This document shows positions 15,710 through 23,715 of a stretch of 27,277 bases of DNA, one piece after another. The notes below the pieces were generated by a model. The model did not search any database, was not told where the DNA came from, and saw only the letters and a program-made list of their open reading frames with translations. Every line of letters begins with the position of its first letter. Within the stretch, counting starts at the first letter, position 1. Source of the stretch: an uncultured Ruminococcus sp. (GTDB taxonomy: Bacteria; Bacillota; Clostridia; Oscillospirales; Acutalibacteraceae); contig CACYDB010000179.1 in the NCBI GenBank assembly GCA_902773035.1, positions 1-27,277 of the forward strand, written 5' to 3'. The translations under genes and the position numbers were made by a program.

Positions 15710-18700
15710 ATGCCGTTAAAGTCAGATATAAAAAGAGTTATGGTAATCGGCTCGGGTCCGATCGTTATCGGTCAGGCAGCCGAGTTTGACTACGCGGGTA
15801 CTCAGGCGTGCCGCGCGCTCAAGGAGGAGGGACTTGAGGTCATCCTCGTAAACTCCAACCCCGCGACTATTATGACAGACAACGCTATGGCGGACAAGGT
15901 CTACATCGAGCCGCTTACGCTCGAAATCGTCAAGCGTATCATTATAAAGGAGCGTCCCGACTCACTGCTCTCGACCCTCGGCGGTCAGACAGGACTCACG
16001 CTCTCAATGCAGCTCGCCAAGGAGGGCTTCCTCGACAAATACGGAGTCAAGCTTCTCGGCGCTGTTCCCGAGACTATCGACAAGGCTGAGGACAGGCAGA
16101 TGTTCAAGGACACAATGCTTGAAATCAACCAGCCCGTTATTCCCTCGACTGTCGTAACCGACGTTGAGGCGGCTGTAGCCTTTGCCGACGAAATCGGGTA
16201 CCCCGTTATCGTCCGTCCCGCGTTTACGCTCGGCGGCACAGGCGGCGGAATCGTAGACAATGAGGAGGAGCTTCGCGAAATCTGCTCCAACGGACTTGAG
16301 CTCTCGCCGATCACGCAGTGCCTTATTGAGAAGTGTATCTCGGGCTGGAAGGAAATCGAGTTTGAGGTAATGCGCGACTCCCTCGGCAACGTTATCACCG
16401 TCTGCTCAATGGAAAACTTCGACCCCGTCGGAGTCCATACGGGCGACTCTATCGTAATCGCTCCCGCGGTTACTCTCGCCGACAAGGAGTACCAGATGCT
16501 TCGTTCCGCGGCGCTCAATATCATCTCCGCCTTGAAGGTAGAGGGCGGCTGTAACTGTCAGTTCGCGCTCAATCCCGAGACCTTTGAGTACGCCGTAATC
16601 GAGGTCAATCCGCGTGTATCGCGTTCCTCGGCGCTCGCTTCAAAGGCTACGGGTTATCCGATAGCCAAGGTCGCGGCTAAAATCGCGATCGGCTACACTC
16701 TCAACGAAATCAAAAACGCCGTTACAGGCTCAACCTACGCCTGCTTCGAGCCCGCTCTGGACTATGTTGTAGTCAAGCTGCCGAAGTGGCCGTTCGATAA
16801 ATTCGTATACGCCAAGCGCTCACTCGGAACTCAGATGAAGGCTACGGGCGAGGTTATGGCGATCGCTCCGACCTTTGAGCAGGCCATTATGAAGGCTGTC
16901 CGCGGAGCAGAGATCTCTCACGACACTCTCGACGACGAGATGTTTGAGGAAATGACCGACGAGCAGATCGTCGAAAGACTCAGCGTCTGCGACGACCTGA
17001 GAATGTTCTGCGTTTACGAGGCGCTCAAGCGCGGAATATCCGTAGATAAAATCCACGAGATCACTCTCATTGACGAGTGGTTCCTTGAAAAACTCATATA
17101 TATTGCCGATATGGGCAAGAAGCTTCGTGAAGGACAGCTTACAGAGGAGCTTTACCGCGAGGCTAAGGAGCTCGGCTACCTCGACCGCACTATTGAGAAA
17201 TTCAGCGGTCAGAAGATCGAGAATCCCCTCGTGCCCGTATTCAAGATGGTTGACACCTGCGCGGCTGAGTTTAACGCTGAGACTCCGTATTTCTACTCAA
17301 CATATGACGAGGAGAACGAGGCTGAGCTCTTTATAAAGGAAAAGAATTCCGACAAAAAGACGGTTATCGTATTCGGCTCGGGTCCGATCCGTATCGGTCA
17401 GGGTATCGAGTTCGACTACGCCTCCGTACACTGCGTATGGGCGCTCAAAAAGGCGGGCTTTGAGGTCGTTATCGTAAATAATAACCCCGAGACCGTATCC
17501 ACCGACTTCGACACCGCCGACAGACTCTACTTTGAGCCTCTTACAACCGAGGACGTTATGGGCATTATCAAGACGGAGAAGCCTTTTGGAGTTGTCGTAG
17601 CCTTCGGCGGACAGACAGCTATCAAGCTGACTCAGTTCCTCGACGAGAGCGGAGTCAATATCCTCGGAACCTCCTACGACGCCATTGATATGGCTGAGGA
17701 CAGAGAGCGCTTCGACGAGCTTCTTGAAAAGCATCACATCGCCAGAGCCAAGGGCGTTACAGTTATGACTAAGGAGGAGGCGCTTGAAGCAGCTAACCGT
17801 ATCGGTTATCCCGTACTCCTTCGTCCGTCCTACGTACTCGGCGGTCAGAATATGATCATCGCGTTCAACGACGCCGACGTTGACGAATATATGGACATCA
17901 TTCTCGCTCAGGAGATCGAGAACCCGATTCTTATAGACAAGTACCTTATGGGCACCGAGCTCGAGGTTGACGCTATCTGCGACGGCGAGGATATCCTTAT
18001 CCCCGGCATTATGGAGCACGTCGAGCGTTCGGGCGTACATTCGGGCGACTCTATCGCGGTTTATCCCGCGTGGAACGTTACCGACGAGATGACTGACATC
18101 ATCATCGAGGCGACGCGTAATCTCGCGCTTTCACTCAAGACAAAGGGTCTTGTAAATATTCAGTACATCGTATACCACGGCGAGCTCAACGTAATCGAGG
18201 TTAACCCCCGTTCATCGCGTACAATTCCTTATATCAGCAAGGTTACGGGCGTGCCTATGGTAGACCTCGCGACAAAGGCTATGCTCGGCGAGAAGCTTTC
18301 AGATATGGGCTACGGCACGGGACTTTACAAGAAATCTCCCTACTTTGCCGTCAAGGTTCCCGTATTCAGCTTTGAGAAGCTCATCAACGTTGACAACCAC
18401 CTCGGTCCCGAGATGAAGTCTACAGGCGAGGTTCTCGGCGTTGCCGGAACTTTAGAGGAGGCGCTCTACAAGGGACTCATCGGCGCGGGCTATAAGATGA
18501 AGCGCGGCGGCGGAGTCTTTGTCACAGTCCGTGACTCCGATAAGGCTGAAATCGGCGACATCGTAAAGAAGTACGCGGATATGGGCTTCAAAATCTACGC
18601 CACGGCGGGTACCGCCAAGGTGCTCGAATCCTATAACATCGACTCAACTGTAGTCAGTAAAATACATGAGAACGACGACGTAAATACCCTGACTCTTATC

Positions 18701-19762
18701 GAGAGCGGCGAGATCCAGTACGTGATCTCAACCTCCGCGAAGGGCAGGATCCCGAGCCGTGACTCAGTTAAAATCAGACGTAAGACAGTCGAGCGCAACA
18801 TTCCCTGCCTTACATCTCTCGACACCGCGAACGCTCTCGCGGACTGCCTGAGAAGCCGTTATTCACAGGTCAGCACGGAGCTTGTTGACATCAACAATAT
18901 GCGCTCCGAGAAGATGATGCTCAAATTCACCAAGATGCAGGGCGCGGGTAACGACTACATCTATTGCAGTACGTTCGACCAGGAAATCAACAATCCCGAG
19001 GCTCTATCTGTAAGACTTTCAGACCGCCACTTCGGTATCGGCGGCGACGGTATCATCCTCGTATGCCCGTCCGATGTAGCCGACGCTAAAATGCGTATGT
19101 TCAACCTCGACGGCTCAGAGGGCAAGATGTGCGGTAACGGTATTCGCTGCGTAGGCAAATACCTCTACGACCATAATATGCTCGACATCAAGGAGCGCGA
19201 CGAGTTTACCGTCGAAACGCTCAGCGGCGTTAAGAACCTCAAAGCCTATACTCAGGACGGCGAGGTCACAAAGCTGAGAGTCGATATGGGTAAGGCGGAG
19301 CTTAACCCCAGGCTTATCCCCGTCAAGTGCGACAAGGACAGAATGATTGACGAGGAGGTCACAATCTCAGGCAAGAAATACAACGTCACCTGCGTTTCAA
19401 TGGGTAATCCGCACTGCGTTGTATTCGTCGATAACGTAGACGGTCTTGATATTGAGAAGGTCGGTCCCGAGTTTGAGAACGATCCGATTTTCCCCGAGCG
19501 CGTTAACACGGAGTTTGTCAAGGTGCTCAACGACCACACGATCAAGATGCGCGTATGGGAGCGCGGTTCAGGCGAGACATGGGCTTGCGGAACAGGCGCC
19601 TGCGCGGTAGCGGTAGCCGCTTGTGAGAACGGCTTCTGCAGGAAGGGTGAGGATATCACAATCAAGCTCAAGGGCGGCGACCTTGTAATCAACTACACCG
19701 ACGAAACCGTTTATATGACGGGCGAGGCGACAAAAACCTTTGAGGGTGAGATCGAGATCTGA
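15710..19762 (+). CDS. carB-dapF: Fusion: carbamoyl-phosphate synthase large subunit + diaminopimelate epimerase
   Basis: One open frame of 1350 residues. Residues 1-about 1055 are a full CarB: N-terminal synthetase half (IGSGPIVIGQAAEFDYAG), oligomerisation region (about 400-547), second synthetase half from about 548 (FGSGPIRIGQGIEFDYAS), and allosteric MGS-like domain (about 930-1055). A linker of about 14 residues (ELVDINNMRSEK) leads to residues 1070-1350, a full-length DapF (281 residues) with both catalytic cysteines in MCGNGIRC and ACGTGACA. DapF turns LL- into meso-diaminopimelate. No stop separates the parts. In-frame ATGs at 18899, 18914 and 18917 could restart translation, but none has a well-placed ribosome site. 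dapL follows, making the DapF substrate. CarB start has AAAGGAATGG. Two separate enzymes are normal; a stop lost between overlapping neighbours would explain the fusion. Confidence 0.93.
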   Translation: MPLKSDIKRVMVIGSGPIVIGQAAEFDYAGTQACRALKEEGLEVILVNSNPATIMTDNAMADKVYIEPLTLEIVKRIIIKERPDSLLSTLGGQTGLTLSMQLAKEGFLDKYGVKLLGAVPETIDKAEDRQMFKDTMLEINQPVIPSTVVTDVEAAVAFADEIGYPVIVRPAFTLGGTGGGIVDNEEELREICSNGLELSPITQCLIEKCISGWKEIEFEVMRDSLGNVITVCSMENFDPVGVHTGDSIVIAPAVTLADKEYQMLRSAALNIISALKVEGGCNCQFALNPETFEYAVIEVNPRVSRSSALASKATGYPIAKVAAKIAIGYTLNEIKNAVTGSTYACFEPALDYVVVKLPKWPFDKFVYAKRSLGTQMKATGEVMAIAPTFEQAIMKAVRGAEISHDTLDDEMFEEMTDEQIVERLSVCDDLRMFCVYEALKRGISVDKIHEITLIDEWFLEKLIYIADMGKKLREGQLTEELYREAKELGYLDRTIEKFSGQKIENPLVPVFKMVDTCAAEFNAETPYFYSTYDEENEAELFIKEKNSDKKTVIVFGSGPIRIGQGIEFDYASVHCVWALKKAGFEVVIVNNNPETVSTDFDTADRLYFEPLTTEDVMGIIKTEKPFGVVVAFGGQTAIKLTQFLDESGVNILGTSYDAIDMAEDRERFDELLEKHHIARAKGVTVMTKEEALEAANRIGYPVLLRPSYVLGGQNMIIAFNDADVDEYMDIILAQEIENPILIDKYLMGTELEVDAICDGEDILIPGIMEHVERSGVHSGDSIAVYPAWNVTDEMTDIIIEATRNLALSLKTKGLVNIQYIVYHGELNVIEVNPRSSRTIPYISKVTGVPMVDLATKAMLGEKLSDMGYGTGLYKKSPYFAVKVPVFSFEKLINVDNHLGPEMKSTGEVLGVAGTLEEALYKGLIGAGYKMKRGGGVFVTVRDSDKAEIGDIVKKYADMGFKIYATAGTAKVLESYNIDSTVVSKIHENDDVNTLTLIESGEIQYVISTSAKGRIPSRDSVKIRRKTVERNIPCLTSLDTANALADCLRSRYSQVSTELVDINNMRSEKMMLKFTKMQGAGNDYIYCSTFDQEINNPEALSVRLSDRHFGIGGDGIILVCPSDVADAKMRMFNLDGSEGKMCGNGIRCVGKYLYDHNMLDIKERDEFTVETLSGVKNLKAYTQDGEVTKLRVDMGKAELNPRLIPVKCDKDRMIDEEVTISGKKYNVTCVSMGNPHCVVFVDNVDGLDIEKVGPEFENDPIFPERVNTEFVKVLNDHTIKMRVWERGSGETWACGTGACAVAVAACENGFCRKGEDITIKLKGGDLVINYTDETVYMTGEATKTFEGEIEI
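18917..19762 (+). other. dapF: Diaminopimelate epimerase domain of the fused gene
   Basis: This stretch alone encodes a complete 281-residue DapF beginning MLKFTKMQGAGNDY. It contains the two DapF half-domains with active-site Cys in GKMCGNGIRC and WACGTGACA, and the substrate-binding segment GNPHCVVFVD. It is listed separately because a reader searching for dapF would otherwise miss it. It could also be made as a separate protein by internal initiation at 18917, where only GAGAAG at too short a distance (3 bp) precedes. Confidence 0.9.
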
Positions 19763-19856
19763 TTTTCGACAACTTTTGCTTACAATTTAATATATTATAA
19801 AGGTAATGGATGGAAGGTAAATAACGGTATACAACATGTACACTGGAGGTAAATTT

Positions 19857-21038
19857 ATGGAAATAAACAGAAATTTTGACAATCTGGTTCCCAACTATCT
19901 CTTTGCCGAGGTAGCTAAAAGAACCAATGACTTCATCAGCAAGAATCCCGATAAAAAGGTTATCAAGCTCGGTATCGGCGACGTTACGCTTCCACTTGCT
20001 CCCGTAGTTGTGGAGGCTATGAAGCAGGGCGCTGAGGAGCTCGGCAACAAGGAGACCTTCAAGGGCTACCCCGAATACGAGGGCTATCCCTTCTTACGCG
20101 AGGCGATCGCGGGCTACTACGAGAGCTTCGGCGTTAAAATCGCGCCTGACGAGGTTTTCGTATCAGACGGAGCCAAGTCCGACTGCGGCAACATCGGCGA
20201 CATCTTCGGCGCGGATAACACAGTCCTCGTTACAGATCCCGTTTATCCTGTTTATGTTGACAGCAACATTATGGCGGGCCGTGAGATCGTCTACGCGAAC
20301 TCGACAGAGAAGAACGGCTTTGCCGCTATACCCCCCAAGGATGTGTGCGCTGATATAATCTATCTCTGCTCTCCCAACAATCCCACAGGCTCGGCGTATA
20401 CCTACAACGAGCTTGAGGCGTGGATCGAGTACGCGCTCGAGAATGACGCGATCATCCTCTACGACGCGGCGTATGAAGCCTTTATCACAGAGGAGCTTCC
20501 ACGTTCTATCTACGCGGTTGAGGGCGCGAGAAAATGCGCTATTGAGTTCTGCTCTCTCTCAAAGACCGCGGGCTTCACGGGTACACGCTGCGGCTACACG
20601 ATCATCCCCAAGGAGCTCGAGCGTGACGGTCACAACATCAACAAGCTCTGGTATCGCCGTCAGGCTACCAAGTTCAACGGCGTTTCGTGGCCTGTACAGC
20701 GCGGCGCGGCTGCCGTATTCAGCGAGGAAGGTCAGAAGCAGATCAGGGAGAACATCGCCTACTATCAGGAGAACGCGCGTATAATTTCGTCGGCTCTCGA
20801 CGAGCTCGGAATTTACTACACGGGCGGCAAGAACTCTCCGTACATCTGGCTCAAATGTCCCGACGGTATGGACAGCTGGAAATTCTTTGACTACCTGCTC
20901 GAGAACGCCAACGTTGTCGGCACTCCGGGCGAGGGCTTCGGATCAAACGGCGCGGGATATTTCAGACTCACCTCATTCGGCGACAGGGATAACACCATTG
21001 AGGCTGTTGAGAGAATCAAAAAGCTTTTATCAAAATAA
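19857..21038 (+). CDS. dapL: LL-diaminopimelate aminotransferase
   Basis: PLP enzyme converting tetrahydrodipicolinate directly to LL-diaminopimelate with glutamate as amino donor, the short route to lysine and peptidoglycan. 393 residues. Family features: NRNFDNLVPNYLFAEV at the start, GIGDVTLPL, KGYPEYEGYPFLREAI, SPNNPTG, and PLP lysine Lys236 in SLSKTAGFTGTRCG. The ATG at 19857 is chosen over 19836 because GGAGGT lies 6-7 bp before it. It follows the carB-dapF gene after 94 bp; DapF in that fusion uses the product of this enzyme. No clear promoter was seen in the gap, so cotranscription is likely. Confidence 0.95.
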   Translation: MEINRNFDNLVPNYLFAEVAKRTNDFISKNPDKKVIKLGIGDVTLPLAPVVVEAMKQGAEELGNKETFKGYPEYEGYPFLREAIAGYYESFGVKIAPDEVFVSDGAKSDCGNIGDIFGADNTVLVTDPVYPVYVDSNIMAGREIVYANSTEKNGFAAIPPKDVCADIIYLCSPNNPTGSAYTYNELEAWIEYALENDAIILYDAAYEAFITEELPRSIYAVEGARKCAIEFCSLSKTAGFTGTRCGYTIIPKELERDGHNINKLWYRRQATKFNGVSWPVQRGAAAVFSEEGQKQIRENIAYYQENARIISSALDELGIYYTGGKNSPYIWLKCPDGMDSWKFFDYLLENANVVGTPGEGFGSNGAGYFRLTSFGDRDNTIEAVERIKKLLSK

Positions 21039-21052
21039 TCCTTTAAATATTT

Positions 21053-21077
21053 AAGGCGGCTCTGTGAGCCGCCTTTT
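21053..21077 (+). terminator. Terminator after dapL
   Basis: AAGGCGGCTC / GAGCCGCCTT with loop TGT, then TT; 15 bp after the dapL stop. The convergent HTH gene ends 11 bp away and may use the same hairpin. Confidence 0.85.
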
Positions 21078-21087
21078 ACTTTGCGAT

Positions 21088-21516
21088 TTATTCCAATATT
21101 TCAAGGTTGTATTCCGAAAGCTTTATGTTTGTGTCGATAATACCGATACCCTCTTTCAGACTGAAGGCGATTATCGAGTCGCGCGTATCCCTCGAATAAA
21201 GCGGATTGTAGCCGCTCTTTTTCAGCAGTTGCTCGGACTCCTCGATACTCAGCCCGAGTCCGAAGCAAATCATAATCACCTTGTCGCGCGAGATGTTCTT
21301 CTCCTTTTTACCGCTGAGAATTTCATAGCAGTAGCCGCGGTTCATACCCGATTTTCTGACGACCTCGGATTTTTCGAGCTTTTTGGTCGCTATGTAATAA
21401 TTTATCAGGTCGCTGAGCGCGCCGAAGAATATCTCGTCGTCATTCTCGGAAAAGTATTCGTCAACGCTTTTTTTGCTTTTCAGGATATTCATTAGTTCGT
21501 CAGTGCTCTTTTTCAT
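21088..21516 (-). CDS. Helix-turn-helix (XRE-like) protein, function unknown
   Basis: 142-residue cytoplasmic protein. A lambda-repressor-like fold is suggested at residues about 34-103: ALSDLINYYIATKKLEKSEVV, then RKSGMNRGYCYEILSGKK and ISRDKVIMICFGLGLSIEE, which read as HTH helices of the XRE type. The C-terminus (LYSRDTRDSIIAFSLKEG...) is not recognised. It has a good promoter of its own and is divergent from a Ser/Thr kinase-like gene; a palindrome lies in the shared promoter region. A role as regulator of itself and of the kinase, or as a kinase substrate, is inferred. Start ATG has AGGAAG 7 bp upstream. Confidence 0.75.
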   Translation of the reverse strand: MKKSTDELMNILKSKKSVDEYFSENDDEIFFGALSDLINYYIATKKLEKSEVVRKSGMNRGYCYEILSGKKEKNISRDKVIMICFGLGLSIEESEQLLKKSGYNPLYSRDTRDSIIAFSLKEGIGIIDTNIKLSEYNLEILE

Positions 21517-21541
21517 TATATGTCTTCCTTTTTTATTTATT

Positions 21542-21559
21542 TATGATATAATTATCATA
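21542..21559. promoter_or_regulatory. Palindromic operator between HTH and kinase genes
   Basis: Perfect 7-bp arms TATGATA / TATCATA around TAAT. It contains TATAAT (21547-21552) in the kinase direction and overlaps the -10 (TATGAT) of the HTH promoter, so a bound dimer would affect both genes. The divergent HTH protein is the natural candidate to bind. Confidence 0.5.
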
Positions 21560-21582
21560 CCAATTACAGCAGCCGAGGTCAA
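21554..21582 (-). promoter_or_regulatory. Promoter of the HTH gene
   Basis: Minus-strand TTGACC (21582-21577), 17-bp spacer, TATGAT (21559-21554). It reaches into the start region of the divergent kinase gene. Confidence 0.65.
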
Positions 21583-21583
21583 T

Positions 21584-22651
21584 ATGAAGATCGATCAATC
21601 TCAGCTTTGGAGCTTCACGGTCGTGAGCCCGATCCACAAAAATATAGATTTGGTACGCAATAATTTTACGGGACAGCTTATGCTCAGGAGATTATCCGAC
21701 GAGGAGAGCTTACCCGTACTAAAGGAGCTCTGCGCGATAAATCACCCTAACATTATGAGGGTTTATGACGCTCAGCTCATGGACGGAATCTGCGTCAGCC
21801 TTTGCGAGTATATCAACGGCGTGACTCTCGCGTATAGAATTGAAAATAACGGTCCCTGCTCCGTCAGCGAGGCTAAGAAAATCTTAGTCGGAGTCTGTAA
21901 CGGTTTGAGCGAGCTTCACGGGAGATACCTTGTTCACCGCGACATCAAGCCCGAGAATATTATGCTCGACGGTGACGGCAGCGTCAAAATCATAGATTTC
22001 AGCATAACGCGCCTGATCAAGCCCGATAAAAACAAGGATACCTCAGTTCTGGGCACGGAGGGCTACGCCGCTCCCGAGCAGTTCGGCTTCGGTCAGACTA
22101 ACGGCAGAGCCGATATCTACGCCTGCGGAGTCCTGCTCAATGTTCTGCTCACGGGTAAGCTTCCGGGTGAGGAGCTTCATCAGGGTCAGCTTACGACGGT
22201 GATCGAGCGCTGTATTGAAATCGACGCGACCAAGCGGTTCAGCTCAGCGGACGATCTAAAGAAAACCCTACAGGGCAGGAAGCTCAACAAACGCAGGAGC
22301 TTCCGAGCTCTGCCGGGCTACAGAGGCAAGCGCGTTTTCCCGAAGATCATTACGACGATTTTTATTGCGGCGTGGCTTTTTATGCTGTTCGTAATGCTCA
22401 ACGGCTTGGAAATGACGCTCAGGCTCCCCGTGAAATTTATAGTCCGATGGATAGTAATGTTCGTTGATTTTATGCTTTTGTGGAGCGCTGTGCCGTATAT
22501 TCTTTTCGGCGATATGTTCAGGCTGTCGGAGAGGATCAATCCCGACAATTCACGTAACGGAAAGTACGTCCTGCGTATCCTCGGGGTAGTGAGCATATTG
22601 CTCGGAATAGCGCTGTTTGTGTGGGGAGTTTATTTTACAAATCAATTATAA
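21584..22651 (+). CDS. Membrane-anchored Ser/Thr protein kinase-like protein
   Basis: 355 residues. The kinase domain occupies about 8-230: catalytic loop HRDIKPEN (118-125), metal-binding Asp138 in DFS (not DFG), activation-segment end AAPE (162-165), and the conserved DIYACGVLL of helix F. The glycine-rich loop is not recognisable, and the usual strand-3 lysine is replaced (LMLRRL, Arg35/Arg36). After a basic stretch (231-252), three hydrophobic segments (about 255-274, 283-304, 328-350) anchor it in the membrane; there is no PASTA or other outside sensor domain. The frame is open upstream to 21473, but the ATG at 21584 has GAGGT 5-6 bp before it and gives a normal N-terminus. Active kinase or pseudokinase cannot be settled from sequence. 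Confidence 0.85.
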   Translation: MKIDQSQLWSFTVVSPIHKNIDLVRNNFTGQLMLRRLSDEESLPVLKELCAINHPNIMRVYDAQLMDGICVSLCEYINGVTLAYRIENNGPCSVSEAKKILVGVCNGLSELHGRYLVHRDIKPENIMLDGDGSVKIIDFSITRLIKPDKNKDTSVLGTEGYAAPEQFGFGQTNGRADIYACGVLLNVLLTGKLPGEELHQGQLTTVIERCIEIDATKRFSSADDLKKTLQGRKLNKRRSFRALPGYRGKRVFPKIITTIFIAAWLFMLFVMLNGLEMTLRLPVKFIVRWIVMFVDFMLLWSAVPYILFGDMFRLSERINPDNSRNGKYVLRILGVVSILLGIALFVWGVYFTNQL

Positions 22652-22698
22652 CATAAAAAATTTGATAGTTGTCAGCTGCGGGCTGACCAATAACAAAG

Positions 22699-22734
22699 AG
22701 TAACCCTGTATTATAATTGCAGAGTTACTTTTTT
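22699..22734 (+). terminator. Terminator after the kinase gene
   Basis: AGTAACCCTG / CAGAGTTACT (one mismatch), loop of 11 bases, then TTTTTT. The TATAAT inside the loop is part of this hairpin and is not convincing as a promoter because no -35 is properly spaced. Confidence 0.75.
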
Positions 22735-22788
22735 GTATTACCCGCTCAGTTGCGTCAAAAAAGTCGAATGGAAAAGGAGAGATTCATT

Positions 22789-23631
22789 ATGAAAAAACAC
22801 TTCAGAAAAGCTTTACCCTCAATTTCAACGGTTATCCTCGCGGTCATTATCGCGCTGTCATTCGCGTCCTGCGGTAACGGCAAAACAGGCGACAGCTCGT
22901 CCGCGGTGAAATCCGAGAGTACAACGCAGTCGAAAGCAACTTCAAAGTCCGAATCAAAGCAGGAGGATGTCAAGCTCGACTTAACGCCTGTTGAGGACAA
23001 TTCCGTTCTGCCGCAGGGCACGTATTTTGTCGGAAAGGACATCAAGGCGGGCTCGTATACGCTGAAATGCGTTGAGGATCTGGCGGCGTATACCTTTAAA
23101 ACCGAAAAGGATTATATGAAATACTTTATCACAAAGCGTTTTACCAACGGCGAGGAGGCTACGGCTCTGAAAAAACACGCCTATACAAAGAAGTATTTGT
23201 ATGGCGACGACAAAACCCGCCTGCATTTGAAGGAGGGAGAGGTCTTGCTGATAAAGTACGGTTACGCGACTATCGGAAACGGAACTAAGAATACGGTCAG
23301 TCCTATTATGGATTTAAATTCCGAGGTCTATTATCCCTCCGATATTCCGCAGGGAACGTATATGATACTTGCCTCTAAAAAATCCTCAGGCGTGGTGATC
23401 ACGACCTTCAAGGATGAGGACGCCTATACCGCGTATGAGGCGGAGGATCCTACAACTGTCGGCGAGGACGACAGGGCTAAGGAAAAGCACGCGTTAAGCG
23501 AGCAGTACCTTTACAACTATAAGTTTGACAGCTTCACATTCTTGAATATGGATTCCTCAAAGGTAGTGCTCGTCGAGTACTATGACAAAAACCCCGTGAA
23601 GCTCATACCTGTATCGCCCTTGTGGAAATAA
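22789..23631 (+). CDS. Lipoprotein with two copies of an unrecognised domain
   Basis: 280 residues. An N-terminal signal with Cys28 (SFASC) suggests lipid anchoring outside the cell, followed by a Ser/Lys/Thr-rich linker (31-62). Two related units follow: 74-160 and 186-267. Each begins with PQGTY, has an aromatic DAYTxY / KDYMKYF-like segment, then KHA...YLY, and ends with a hydrophobic strand leading to Lys/Glu-Tyr (VLLIKYG, VVLVEYY). I do not recognise the domain. The ATG at 22789 has AAAGGAGA upstream; the frame is open to 22717 but that part lies over the preceding terminator. It follows the kinase gene with a terminator between; a shared role is only a guess. Confidence 0.8.
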   Translation: MKKHFRKALPSISTVILAVIIALSFASCGNGKTGDSSSAVKSESTTQSKATSKSESKQEDVKLDLTPVEDNSVLPQGTYFVGKDIKAGSYTLKCVEDLAAYTFKTEKDYMKYFITKRFTNGEEATALKKHAYTKKYLYGDDKTRLHLKEGEVLLIKYGYATIGNGTKNTVSPIMDLNSEVYYPSDIPQGTYMILASKKSSGVVITTFKDEDAYTAYEAEDPTTVGEDDRAKEKHALSEQYLYNYKFDSFTFLNMDSSKVVLVEYYDKNPVKLIPVSPLWK

Positions 23632-23660
23632 GTTTTTATAGATACTTCCAAATTATAATG

Positions 23661-23694
23661 AAAACAACCGTCCGAATGATCGGGCGGTTGTTTT
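23661..23694. terminator. Bidirectional terminator between lipoprotein gene and glyS
   Basis: A 14-bp stem AAAACAACCGTCCG / CGGGCGGTTGTTTT (one G-U) with a 6-base loop. A-tracts and T-tracts flank the GC core on both sides, so it can end transcription in both directions; both flanking genes converge here. Confidence 0.9.
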
Positions 23695-23715
23695 CTATAC
23701 ATTATATATTATATT

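Noticed and set aside
17297..18040. Long antisense frames opposite carB (for example 247 codons)
   Set aside because: Shadow of a long conserved coding gene; no ribosome site, no recognisable domain.
19763..19856. Possible promoter before dapL in AT-rich sequence
   Set aside because: TTGCTT and the TATATT/TATTAT candidates are spaced 9-11 bp, not compatible with sigma-A recognition.
21079..21095. Sequence TTTGCGATTTATTCC resembling half of the Fur/Zur-type operator
   Set aside because: Only one arm matches; it lies at the end of a gene beside a terminator, not at a promoter.
21473..21583. N-terminal extension of the kinase frame overlapping the HTH gene, hydrophobic
   Set aside because: The ATG at 21584 has a good ribosome site, and the extension runs through the divergent HTH gene start and the shared promoter palindrome.
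22712..22717. TATAAT as promoter of the duplicated-domain lipoprotein gene
   Set aside because: No -35 at suitable distance; it forms the loop of the preceding terminator.
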